A DNA stretch of 64,000 bases. Origin: JAQBVV01 sp965249205 (GTDB lineage Bacteria > Acidobacteriota > Vicinamibacteria > Vicinamibacterales > UBA2999). The notes beneath the pieces were generated by a model. The model was not told the DNA's origin. It made no database searches and worked only from the letters and a program-made list of their open reading frames with translations. Position 1 is the first letter of the stretch. Every line of letters begins with the position of its first letter. The stretch is from positions 496,001 to 560,000 of the forward strand of contig CBDFLL010000005.1 of NCBI GenBank assembly GCA_965249205.1, read 5' to 3'. Positions 39,957 through 48,266 of this stretch are shown here, one piece after another. Made by a program: the position numbers and the translations under genes.

Positions 39957-40868
39957 GTGATCCGAAAAAACTTCGTGATCCTCGTGTTCTTCGTGGCTGC
40001 TTTGTCGGGGGCCTCCGTGGCCCAGACGCCGGTCTTTCGAGGCGGCGTCGAGGCCGTCGAAGTGACCGTCACGGTCACCGACGGACAGGGCCGCCTCATC
40101 ACCGGCCTGACGAAAGACGACTTCACCATTTACGAAGAAGAGCAGCTCCAGGAGATCACGGCGTTCACAGACGAGCGTGTGCCGGTGAGCCTTGGGGTGC
40201 TGCTGGATATCAGCGACAGCATGGTCGGGCAGCCGATAGTGGATGCCCGCCGCGCGCTCGATCGGTTCATGAGCGATCTGCTCGAACCGGAGGACGAGGC
40301 GTTCGCGACGACGTTCAACCATGGGGTGAAGGTCGTCGCGCCATGGACGCAGCCGCCCTCATCGCTGCGGGGCCGGCTCGACGCGGTCAGGGCGACCGGA
40401 TCGACGGCCATCTACGACGCGCTGGCCGCTGCGGCGCCGTTGATTGCCACGCGCCGAAATGGCCGCGCAGCGTTGATTCTGATCTCCGACGGCGCGGACA
40501 CCGCCAGCGACCTCACGCTCATCAAGGCGCGCGACATCCTGCAGCGGAGCGACCCGTTCGTCTACGCCATCGCGATCGACTCGTCGAAGTATCCGCGCGC
40601 GAGCAGCCCCGCAAGTCCCGAGGCGCTACGCGAGATCACCCGACGGAGCGGCGGCTACACCGAGGTCGTGAGGAGCTCGGCGGATCTGGGGCCGGCCACC
40701 GAGCGCATCGCCTACGAGCTCAATCATCAGTACACGCTCGGCTACAACTCTAGCCATACGCCCGATGGCAGCTGGCGCGGGATCCGTGTGCGGATGCGCA
40801 ACAAGGATCATTTCGCCCGCGCCCGGCGTGGCTATTTCTCCGTACATCCGAAGGCCGATCGCAAGTAG
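39957..40868 (+). CDS. Secreted VWA protein, VWFA-related acidobacterial type
   Basis: 303 aa from a GTG. A signal peptide (IRKNFVILVFFVAALSGASV) is followed by the acidobacterial pre-domain FRGGVEAVEVTVTVTDGQGR and LTKDDFTIYEEEQLQEITAF, then the VWA fold with a full MIDAS: VLLDISDSM (84-88), ATGSTAIYDAL and LISDGADT. It ends NHQYTLGYNSSHTPDGSWRG. This domain combination is known mainly from Acidobacteriota and is used for extracytoplasmic metal-dependent adhesion. It supports the taxonomic call. Confidence 0.9.
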   Translation: MIRKNFVILVFFVAALSGASVAQTPVFRGGVEAVEVTVTVTDGQGRLITGLTKDDFTIYEEEQLQEITAFTDERVPVSLGVLLDISDSMVGQPIVDARRALDRFMSDLLEPEDEAFATTFNHGVKVVAPWTQPPSSLRGRLDAVRATGSTAIYDALAAAAPLIATRRNGRAALILISDGADTASDLTLIKARDILQRSDPFVYAIAIDSSKYPRASSPASPEALREITRRSGGYTEVVRSSADLGPATERIAYELNHQYTLGYNSSHTPDGSWRGIRVRMRNKDHFARARRGYFSVHPKADRK

Positions 40869-40964
40869 CCGCCACTGATGCCCTGCTTGATCCTGGCAGC
40901 GGCATCGTTGAATACTCGTTGCGATTGATGTACCAGCGGTGCCAGTCCGGCAGTCATGGGGAGA

Positions 40965-40978
40965 CGCCGAATTCGGCG
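40965..40978. promoter_or_regulatory. Perfect 14-bp palindrome upstream of the OsmC gene
   Basis: CGCCGAATTCGGCG, 27 nt before the ATG at 41006. It is operator-like, but the regulator is unknown. AAAGGAG close to the ATG is the ribosome site. Confidence 0.4.
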
Positions 40979-41522
40979 ACGCATCGATAACGAAAGGAGA
41001 TCGATATGGCACAGGAGACCATCGTAAGTGGTATGAACCTCGAGAAACTGGAGGCGTTTCGTGCGTCCCTCCAGACGAACCCGGTCAAGCTAGAACTTGA
41101 GGCGCGAGGAATCTGGGAGGGACATTCTGACCGCAGCACCGTGCATATCGGCCCGTATACGCTAGGCGGAACTCAAATCGACCGCGAGGATCGACACTAT
41201 ACGATCCCGTACGGTGGGTGGCGTGAGGTCGAGGAGGCGGTTGGCTTCGTTGGTCCCACTGATCGCGTTGAGCCGGTAGAGATGGCGCTCGGTGCCGTCG
41301 CGGCCTGCCTCGTGAACAGTATTGCGCTCAACGCGCCGAGAAACGGCATTCGGATCGACGGGATGGAGGTGTTCGTCCGCACGGTAGTCGATCCGAGCGT
41401 GCTCTTCGAGGTCAAAGGTCCCGAGTCGCACGCAGCATGCATGCCGAAGATGACGACGGAGGTGCGGATCAAAGGGGACGTTACTGACGAGCAACTCAAC
41501 ACGAACAAGCGGCTAGCCCGCT

Positions 41523-42566
41523 CGTGCTTATCCGGTTGTTTCAGCTAACCCCTATATCTTGCGATCAGCCTGGGGGGCGCACGTCCTGCGCGCCGCGAAT
41601 CCGTCGGGCGGGCGTGGGCGTCCGTCCGGTCCCCAGGCCCAGCAGGGTCTGAAAGGCGGCCATCGGGTGCCGCCGCCGATTGTGCCGAAACACGAACTCA
41701 TCGAGGTAGACCTGTAGTTGCGCCTTGCTGACGCCGTGGTGCGTGCCAATCAACCACTGTTGGCAATTGCCGATGACGCGGTCGGCCAAAGGCACGACGG
41801 AGGGCACCCCCCTGTGCAGGGCGCTCCGGATCGGTTGCGGGCGGGCGACGTGTCTCACGTCAGCGGCCTGGAGCCCATCGAAACTTTTCAGCCCGTCGGT
41901 GTAGACCGTCGCCCCCGGCGCAATGTGGTGAGTGACGAACGCGAGCATCGTCGATTGTTTGAAGTTCGGGATCACGGACATGCGGACCCGACCCGACCGA
42001 TCCCCGCGTCGTTCCACCGCCACCAGCACCAGCGCGGCTTTCCGCCCCTTGAGTTGGCGACTGCCGCGCAGGCCGGCCTGGGGCGCGCCCACCCAGGTGT
42101 CATCGATCTCCACGTCGCCGTATAAGGGCTCCCGCCCCGCGTTCACCATCGCGCGCCGCAGCTTGTGCAACAGCAGCCACGCCGTTTCGTACCGCCGCAG
42201 GCCCAACTGCCGCTGCAGCAGGAGCGCCGAGAGGCCCCGCTTGTCGGTAACCGTCAAATAGGCCGCCCAGAACCACACCAGGAGCGGCGTCTTCGTGTTG
42301 TGGAGAATCGTCCCGGCGGTCAGCGACACCTGATACCGGCACGCCGCACATTGCCAGCGCCGGTGTGTGGTCAGGCGATAGCCGCGCGCGTGCCGGCACC
42401 GGGGACACACAAAGCCGTCCGGCCAGCGGCACGCCGCCAAGTAGTCCTGACAGGCCTCGGCGGTCGCAAATTGCCGCTGAAACTCCCGGAGATTCTTCGG
42501 AAACGACGGGCGCGCCACGCCGATACACTACCGGTGGTGGCTTGCTGAAACAACCGGATAAGCACG
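41523..42566 (-). mobile_element. IS1595-type element D
   Basis: 1,044 bp in minus orientation, with the 8-bp duplication AGCCCGCT at 41515-41522 and 42567-42574. Confidence 0.93.
41565..42518 (-). CDS. IS1595-family transposase D
   Basis: 317 aa, protein identical to A, C and E. One silent base change marks the copy (TAT for TAC in the LYGDVEIDD segment). Confidence 0.92.
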   Translation of the reverse strand: MARPSFPKNLREFQRQFATAEACQDYLAACRWPDGFVCPRCRHARGYRLTTHRRWQCAACRYQVSLTAGTILHNTKTPLLVWFWAAYLTVTDKRGLSALLLQRQLGLRRYETAWLLLHKLRRAMVNAGREPLYGDVEIDDTWVGAPQAGLRGSRQLKGRKAALVLVAVERRGDRSGRVRMSVIPNFKQSTMLAFVTHHIAPGATVYTDGLKSFDGLQAADVRHVARPQPIRSALHRGVPSVVPLADRVIGNCQQWLIGTHHGVSKAQLQVYLDEFVFRHNRRRHPMAAFQTLLGLGTGRTPTPARRIRGAQDVRPPG

Positions 42567-42697
42567 AGCCCGCTACTCGCCGGTGCATGGTCTCATTGAG
42601 TACCCAATCTCATGTGAGACGACGGTCGTGAGGACCTAACGCTGCCGGCGGTTTCGGCTTCAAGGGCTGTAGGACGAGTTGGGGCCGCCTGTTTGAG

Positions 42698-43048
42698 ATG
42701 GTCAGTACCTTGATTCTCTTCGGCGTCCCGGTCGCGTCGAAGGAGTTCGATCGACACTTCGATGGCACCTACCTTCCAGTGGTGCGCTCCATTCCACATG
42801 TTCAGGAGGTGTCAATTCGGCGAGTCGTGGGTGCGGGGCGCGGTGCCTCTCCTTTCTACGCGATTGTCGAGCTGCACTTTGATTCAAGTGCGAGCATGGA
42901 GTCCGCGCTGACGTCTCCGGCCGGGCAGGCAGTTGCGAGCGGACTGTCTACGTTCGCGTCAGGTGGGGCTACCGTCTTGTTTTGTGAGAGCGGTCAGGAC
43001 GTGCTCTCAGCACTCCCCGAAGCACGCAGTGCCACCAAACACCGCTGA
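42698..43048 (+). CDS. EthD-family protein
   Basis: A 116-aa dimeric alpha/beta-barrel protein: MVSTLILFGVPVASKEFDRH, DGTYLPVVRSIPHVQEVSIR, then a YAIVELHFDSSASMESALTS and TLF-like ATVLFCESG end. The ExxE/His pattern of EthD-like proteins is recognisable. The family is linked to oxidative or ether degradation, but most members have no known substrate. It lies 58 nt after the split OsmC gene and is probably cotranscribed. Confidence 0.78.
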   Translation: MVSTLILFGVPVASKEFDRHFDGTYLPVVRSIPHVQEVSIRRVVGAGRGASPFYAIVELHFDSSASMESALTSPAGQAVASGLSTFASGGATVLFCESGQDVLSALPEARSATKHR

Positions 43049-43095
43049 CTTGTCAGCGGCTGCCGCTCGGTGCTGAAGCAAACAGGAGGGAAGGA

Positions 43096-43305
43096 ATGAG
43101 ACCTCGTGCCTACTTGGTCATCTCAGGAACGATCTTCGCCATCGTCGCGATCATTCACTTGCTGCGGATCGTCAACAATTGGGCACTGATGTTGGGACCG
43201 TGGTCAGCCCCGATGTGGGTGTCGTGGTTGGGAACGCTGCTCCCGACTGTTCTTTGCGCCTGGGCTTTTCGGTTCGCCTCCCTGAGCGGCCGGGCAGACA
43301 AATAG
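43096..43305 (+). CDS. Small two-helix membrane protein
   Basis: A 69-aa protein: an N-terminal helix (AYLVISGTIFAIVAIIHLLR), a short loop with Pro/Trp residues, then a second helix (WLGTLLPTVLCAWAFRFASL). AGGAGGGAAGG upstream provides a good ribosome site. No family beyond small inner-membrane protein was recognised. Confidence 0.65.
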   Translation: MRPRAYLVISGTIFAIVAIIHLLRIVNNWALMLGPWSAPMWVSWLGTLLPTVLCAWAFRFASLSGRADK

Positions 43306-43318
43306 CAGGTCAGTTTAG

Positions 43319-43393
43319 GACTGCGGCGGCTGGTGCAGACGAACTGACGCACGCGCGTCCGTTTCGGGCTGGCTCGCGACTGATACGTCCTCA
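43319..43393 (+). pseudogene. Kinase tail remnant plus 3' repeat, plus strand
   Basis: LRRLVQTN and a stop at 43345-43347, matching the last residues of the kinases (LRRLVPTN). It is followed by the 3' repeat CGCACGCGCGTCCGTTTCGG and the IS110-like tip. Nothing of the kinase lies upstream; the small membrane gene ends at 43305. Confidence 0.72.
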
Positions 43394-43403
43394 GTAGTCG
43401 CGT

Positions 43404-44447
43404 CGTGCTTATCCGGTTGTTTCAGCTAACCCCTATATCTTGCGATCAGCCTGGGGGGCGCACGTCCTGCGCGCCGCGAATCCGTCGGGCGGGCGTGGGC
43501 GTCCGTCCGGTCCCCAGGCCCAGCAGGGTCTGAAAGGCGGCCATCGGGTGCCGCCGCCGATTGTGCCGAAACACGAACTCATCGAGGTAGACCTGTAGTT
43601 GCGCCTTGCTGACGCCGTGGTGCGTGCCAATCAACCACTGTTGGCAATTGCCGATGACGCGGTCGGCCAAAGGCACGACGGAGGGCACCCCCCTGTGCAG
43701 GGCGCTCCGGATCGGTTGCGGGCGGGCGACGTGTCTCACGTCAGCGGCCTGGAGCCCATCGAAACTTTTCAGCCCGTCGGTGTAGACCGTCGCCCCCGGC
43801 GCAATGTGGTGAGTGACGAACGCGAGCATCGTCGATTGTTTGAAGTTCGGGATCACGGACATGCGGACCCGACCCGACCGATCCCCGCGTCGTTCCACCG
43901 CCACCAGCACCAGCGCGGCTTTCCGCCCCTTGAGTTGGCGACTGCCGCGCAGGCCGGCCTGGGGCGCGCCCACCCAGGTGTCATCGATCTCCACGTCGCC
44001 GTACAAGGGCTCCCGCCCCGCGTTCACCATCGCGCGCCGCAGCTTGTGCAACAGCAGCCACGCCGTTTCGTACCGCCGCAGGCCCAACTGCCGCTGCAGC
44101 AGGAGCGCCGAGAGGCCCCGCTTGTCGGTAACCGTCAAATAGGCCGCCCAGAACCACACCAGGAGCGGCGTCTTCGTGTTGTGGAGAATCGTCCCGGCGG
44201 TCAGCGACACCTGATACCGGCACGCCGCACATTGCCAGCGCCGGTGTGTGGTCAGGCGATAGCCGCGCGCGTGCCGGCACCGGGGACACACAAAGCCGTC
44301 CGGCCAGCGGCACGCCGCCAAGTAGTCCTGACAGGCCTCGGCGGTCGCAAATTGCCGCTGAAACTCCCGGAGATTCTTCGGAAACGACGGGCGCGCCACG
44401 CCGATACACTACCGGTGGTGGCTTGCTGAAACAACCGGATAAGCACG
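43404..44447 (-). mobile_element. IS1595-type element E, between inverted flanks
   Basis: 1,044 bp. The 8 bp at left are AGTCGCGT and at right ACGCGACT: complementary, not duplicated. The complementarity extends to CCTCAGTAGTCGCGT and ACGCGACTACTGAGG. No direct target duplication is present. Confidence 0.9.
43446..44399 (-). CDS. IS1595-family transposase E
   Basis: 317 aa, protein identical to A, C and D. Confidence 0.92.
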   Translation of the reverse strand: MARPSFPKNLREFQRQFATAEACQDYLAACRWPDGFVCPRCRHARGYRLTTHRRWQCAACRYQVSLTAGTILHNTKTPLLVWFWAAYLTVTDKRGLSALLLQRQLGLRRYETAWLLLHKLRRAMVNAGREPLYGDVEIDDTWVGAPQAGLRGSRQLKGRKAALVLVAVERRGDRSGRVRMSVIPNFKQSTMLAFVTHHIAPGATVYTDGLKSFDGLQAADVRHVARPQPIRSALHRGVPSVVPLADRVIGNCQQWLIGTHHGVSKAQLQVYLDEFVFRHNRRRHPMAAFQTLLGLGTGRTPTPARRIRGAQDVRPPG

Positions 44448-44501
44448 ACGCGACTACTGAGGACTAATCCTGGCGTGCGGCTCGCCTCCTGAGTTGGTCG
44501 C

Positions 44502-47231
44502 TCAGTCCGTCGGCACCAGCCGCTGCAGTTCCTCGAACCAATTCTGGACGACGATAATCTCAGGGCGAGCGGCTTCCCCGCCATCAGCCCGATCAGCGGG
44601 AAACACCATGACCAGTCGCTCGCCGTCGGGCGTGATGTCGTAGTCACGGTAATAAGCCACCACCGTGAACCCGTCGATGGGCGGCGTTTGCTCGTTGCTG
44701 AACGCAAATGCTGGTTGGGTGACGATGTCCACCGACTTCAGCGTCAATCCGGCCGTGGTGCTGCGAGGCCGGTAGAACAATCGGTCCCTTGCACGTGACC
44801 AGAGCGGCCAATACCCGCCGTCTTGCGAAATTCTGCGCCTTGATCCGGTCAACGGGAATGGCTCGACGTAGATGTCCACGGCGGCAGAGCTAGCGCCCGC
44901 GCCGTAGGCCAGCCACCGGCCGTCGGGGGAGATTTCCGCACCCATATAGATCGTGCGGGGCGTGTCGTACAGACTCTGCGTCTCTCGACCGGTGACCGAC
45001 AGCGTCCAGATGTCCCAGTCGGTGACGAGATCCCGTTGCACATTGAACAGCAGCGTCTGGCCGTCCGGCGTCCAGGATTGCGGCCAATGGCTCGTGCCCG
45101 GCTCGGCGGTCGTCAGCCGCTCCGGTGCCCCGCTGCCATCGGCGGGTACCCAGTAGAGGCTCATGGGCCCATCGCGATCCGAGGCAAACGTGATGCGTTG
45201 GCCGTCCGGGGTCCAGACGGGGCGACGGCTATCCCCCTCGAACGTGAGCTGCTGGATCTGGCTGTCGCTCGCCAGGTCGTAGGTCCAGAGGACATTTCCT
45301 TCGGCCTCCACTGTTTGCACCACCAGCGTCTCCCCGTCGGGTGAGAGACGCGGCGACAGATACTCCGCCGGCGGGACAGGCAGCGGTGCGACGACCCCGT
45401 CTCGCCCCACCAACGCGAGCGTCCGGTCGCTGGACGCGGCGGTCGTGCCGGGCACGTAGACCAGCGACCCCTGCACCGACACGCCAAAGTTGGCGGTACC
45501 GGTATTCGCCTCGGGGCTAGACGCCCGTCGCACGCCCTCGACAACCGGCACGGGCCCTCCACGGACCGTCAGGCTACCCACATCGAATGCGATGGCGTAC
45601 AGCACGTCCCGCGAGGCGAAGACCAGATGGCCGGTGGACACGTAGCGGGCGTCACTCCCGCCCTGCCAGACGACGGTGCGCTCGCCCGTGCGGAGCGACT
45701 GCACGACGATCTGCGCCGTGTCCCACCGCGTCGGTCCCGCGCTCGTCGTCACGCTGAACAACACCGACTCCCCGTCGGGCAGCAGGTGCGGGCCATGCAT
45801 CTGCTCGCCTTCGGTGGCCGGGATAATGAGTTCCGGTGTGCCGCCGTTGGCCGAAACGCGCCGGATGCCGTCGGTCTGGCCGAAGAGGATCGTGTTGTCC
45901 GTCCCCCAACTCGCGCCAAACGGTATGGTCGCCGCACAGATGACGACCGGCGTGCCGCCGCTCGTGGCGATGCGCTTCAACTCGCTCGTCGTCACATCAA
46001 AGAACCCCACCGATTGCCCGTCCGCTGCGATAAACGGGTTCCAGAGCGCAGTGCTCTCAGTCCCGGGAATCAGTCGCGCCTCGAGTTCACCCATCGAGCG
46101 AAGGTAGAGGCCCCCTGACGTGCTGTAGACAAGCTGACGGCCATCCATGGAGAACACCACAACGGAACTCGACGCGTTGCTGAATTGCTGATCGTCGGGA
46201 AGGTCATAGTTGAATCGACTGACCACGGGCGGCTCCACCGAGGGCGACAGGCTCCAGGCGGCGAGGCTGACGATGACAGCACCGAGGGCGATGCCTCCGA
46301 CCCACGGCAGCGCTCGCTGCCACACGGCAGGCTGAGGCATCACGGCAGGTTCCGCCCTCTGCGTGACGCCCGTCTCGAACGCGCCCTCCAGCGCCAGCCG
46401 CGCCTCCCCAATGTCTCGCAGCCGTCTCTTCGGGTCCTTCTCCAAACACCGGCGCAGCACGAAACTCACAGCGATAGGGTCTGGCGGGAGCGCAGTCCAG
46501 TCCGGCTCTTTACTGATCACCGAAACGATGGTGTCAGTTACATCCTCGCCCGCGAACGCCCGCCTGGCAGTGAGCATCTCGAACAGCACACATCCGAAGG
46601 CCCAGATGTCCGCACGTTTGTCCACCGGCTTGCCGCGCGCCTGTTCCGGACTCATGTACGCCGCCGTGCCGAGAATCATCCCGGCCATCGTCATCGCGGG
46701 CGTCGTGATGGTCGGGGCCTGTGAGAACTCAGGTGACATCGCGCCCGTCGGCTCCATTGCCTTCGCGAGCCCGAAGTCGAGCACCTTCACGGTACCGTCA
46801 GGTCGCACCTTGATGTTCGCGGGTTTCAAGTCGCGGTGGATGATCCCTTGCTCGTGGGCCGCTTCGAGCGCCTCGGCAATCTGCTTTGCGATGGGGAGCG
46901 CCTCATCCACTGGGATCGCGCCCTGCGCGATGCGCTGCGACAGATCGTCGCCCTCCACGAGTTCCATGACGAGGGCGGTCATGCCTCCGCCTTCTTCCAG
47001 GCCGTGAATGGCCGCGATGTTCGGATGATTGAGCGAGGCTAAGACTTCGGCTTCTCGCTGAAATCGTGCAAGTCGCTCTGCATCAGATGCGACGGACTCC
47101 GGCAACACCTTGATCGCGACCTGGCGTTTCAACTTGGTGTCGGTGGCCTGGTAGACCTCCCCCATGCCGCCCATGCCGATCTGGGCAGCGATCTCATACG
47201 GACCGAGGCGAACACCGGGGGCGAGCGCCAT
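44502..47231 (-). CDS. Transmembrane Ser/Thr kinase with TolB-like propeller, kinase A
   Basis: A 909-aa protein. The kinase domain (1-280) is complete: glycine loop IGMGGMGEVY, Lys41 in VAIKVLP, HRDLKPAN (132-139), DFG (152-154), AAYMSPEQARG. One membrane helix lies near 309-327. The extracytoplasmic part is a TolB/WD40-like beta-propeller with repeated SPDG/TPDGQ motifs. The C-terminus is VQNWFEELQRLVPTD. It probably senses an extracytoplasmic signal and phosphorylates cytoplasmic targets. The start abuts an IS110 fragment, and no promoter like those of B and D is visible. Confidence 0.93.
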   Translation of the reverse strand: MALAPGVRLGPYEIAAQIGMGGMGEVYQATDTKLKRQVAIKVLPESVASDAERLARFQREAEVLASLNHPNIAAIHGLEEGGGMTALVMELVEGDDLSQRIAQGAIPVDEALPIAKQIAEALEAAHEQGIIHRDLKPANIKVRPDGTVKVLDFGLAKAMEPTGAMSPEFSQAPTITTPAMTMAGMILGTAAYMSPEQARGKPVDKRADIWAFGCVLFEMLTARRAFAGEDVTDTIVSVISKEPDWTALPPDPIAVSFVLRRCLEKDPKRRLRDIGEARLALEGAFETGVTQRAEPAVMPQPAVWQRALPWVGGIALGAVIVSLAAWSLSPSVEPPVVSRFNYDLPDDQQFSNASSSVVVFSMDGRQLVYSTSGGLYLRSMGELEARLIPGTESTALWNPFIAADGQSVGFFDVTTSELKRIATSGGTPVVICAATIPFGASWGTDNTILFGQTDGIRRVSANGGTPELIIPATEGEQMHGPHLLPDGESVLFSVTTSAGPTRWDTAQIVVQSLRTGERTVVWQGGSDARYVSTGHLVFASRDVLYAIAFDVGSLTVRGGPVPVVEGVRRASSPEANTGTANFGVSVQGSLVYVPGTTAASSDRTLALVGRDGVVAPLPVPPAEYLSPRLSPDGETLVVQTVEAEGNVLWTYDLASDSQIQQLTFEGDSRRPVWTPDGQRITFASDRDGPMSLYWVPADGSGAPERLTTAEPGTSHWPQSWTPDGQTLLFNVQRDLVTDWDIWTLSVTGRETQSLYDTPRTIYMGAEISPDGRWLAYGAGASSAAVDIYVEPFPLTGSRRRISQDGGYWPLWSRARDRLFYRPRSTTAGLTLKSVDIVTQPAFAFSNEQTPPIDGFTVVAYYRDYDITPDGERLVMVFPADRADGGEAARPEIIVVQNWFEELQRLVPTD

Positions 47232-47249
47232 GACCCATTCCCGGCCCGC

Positions 47250-48079
47250 GTGATGCGGCCGCGTCGATGCTTCTCGCCGGTGGAGTCCTCGCCCGGCACG
47301 AGGCCGAGATACGCCATCAGGGCGCGGGGCGACGGGAACCGCCGAAAATCATGTAACTCGGCCAGCAGCAGGATGGCCGTGAGGGTGTCGATGCCCCGGA
47401 AGCACTGCAGCTAGCCGACCGGTGCGCGATACGGATCCGTCTGCGCGATGTCCGTCAGGTGGGCGTCGAGCTCGACAAGCCGCGCCTCGTGCTGATCGAT
47501 CGCCAATAGATAGTCGCGGACGACGACGCGCTCGGCCGGCTGGGTCCAGTCGAGCCGCTCGATCCATTGCCGGTGCGCGCGCGTCCAGTTGCGGCCGTGG
47601 TGATGCAGCCCGCGGCGCAAGAGTAACTTGCCCAGGCGATGCCGACACCGCTGCAGATCTTCTCGCGCATCATCGCGCGCGCGACACAGGTTGCGGACCG
47701 CTTCCGCCTCGCGCGTCGGCGGCCGCACCTCCGTCAGCAACCCCGCGCGCAGCAGCTCCACCAATTTCCGCGCGTCGCGGCGATTGGTCTTGACCCGCTC
47801 GCCCGGTTTCCGCGGAATGAGCCCGGGTGCGATGACCGGGCAGCGCACCCGCGGCGTCGTCAGCTGCCGCTGCAGCGCGTAGCCGCCGGGCCCCGCTTCG
47901 TAACAGCACCGCACCTCGCCCGGCGCGTCCCGCTTGAGCTGCCGCACCAGTCGGCGCACGGCATTCGGCTCGTTCGGCACCTGCCACGTCACCGGCGTTG
48001 CCTGGCCCCCGACCAGCATCGCGACAAAGAGATCCTTCTTGTGCGCGTCGATCCCCACGTACGTGATAGCGTTTTCCAT
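47250..48079 (-). pseudogene. IS110-family transposase, nonsense and 3' truncated
   Basis: It starts MENAITYVGIDAHKKDLFVA (ATG at 48079, AAAGGAG upstream). DEDD-type recombinase motifs are visible: CCYEAGPGGYALQRQL, VIAPGLIPRKPGERVKTNRR, DARKLVELLRAG. A TAG at 47411-47413 replaces a codon before LQCFRGIDTLTAILLLAELH. The frame then runs FRRFPSPRALMAYLGLVPGE to TRAGNG, where the kinase A start region begins. The catalytic Ser-containing end is lost. Confidence 0.85.
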
Positions 48080-48220
48080 GACCGGCTCCTTTCGTGTGCG
48101 GCCCTGACGCCGCAAGGCGCTAACCCGCGAATCGCGGTGGCTTCCACCACCCTGTCGAGTGCGAGAGCACTACGACGTTACGATCGTGAGCCGGTCATTC
48201 CATATTGTCTGCGCGACTAC
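47250..48220 (-). mobile_element. IS110-type element 1, 3'-truncated
   Basis: The left (5') non-coding end of about 140 bp is intact, with several short hairpins where a bridge RNA could be encoded. The 3' part ends at the start region of kinase A, so the right end is missing. The tip is joined to the kinase B 3' repeat at about 48220, the same junction as the remnant at 36356. Confidence 0.8.
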
Positions 48221-48221
48221 T

Positions 48222-48266
48222 CAGGACCGATCCGTCGCGAGCCAGCCCGAAACAGACGCGCGTGGG
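48222..48266 (-). repeat. Kinase 3' flanking repeat (2)
   Basis: On the minus strand, CCCACGCGCGTCTGTTTCGG then GCTCGCGACGGATCGGTCC, directly after the kinase B stop. Confidence 0.72.

Larger units (their letters stand above)
41006..42639 (+). pseudogene. OsmC-family protein split by IS1595 element D
   Basis: Residues 1 to about 172 precede the IS: MAQETIVSGMNLEKLEAFRA, PVEMALGAVAACLVNSIALN (the OsmC core helix), and LFEVKGPESHAAC. After the IS the frame resumes YSPVHGLIEYPISCETTVVR, stop at 42637-42639. C-P-V-H in the typical family is S-P-V-H here, so one of the two redox Cys is replaced. OsmC proteins reduce organic hydroperoxides or have related roles. The split removes the last part of the protein. 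Confidence 0.87.
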
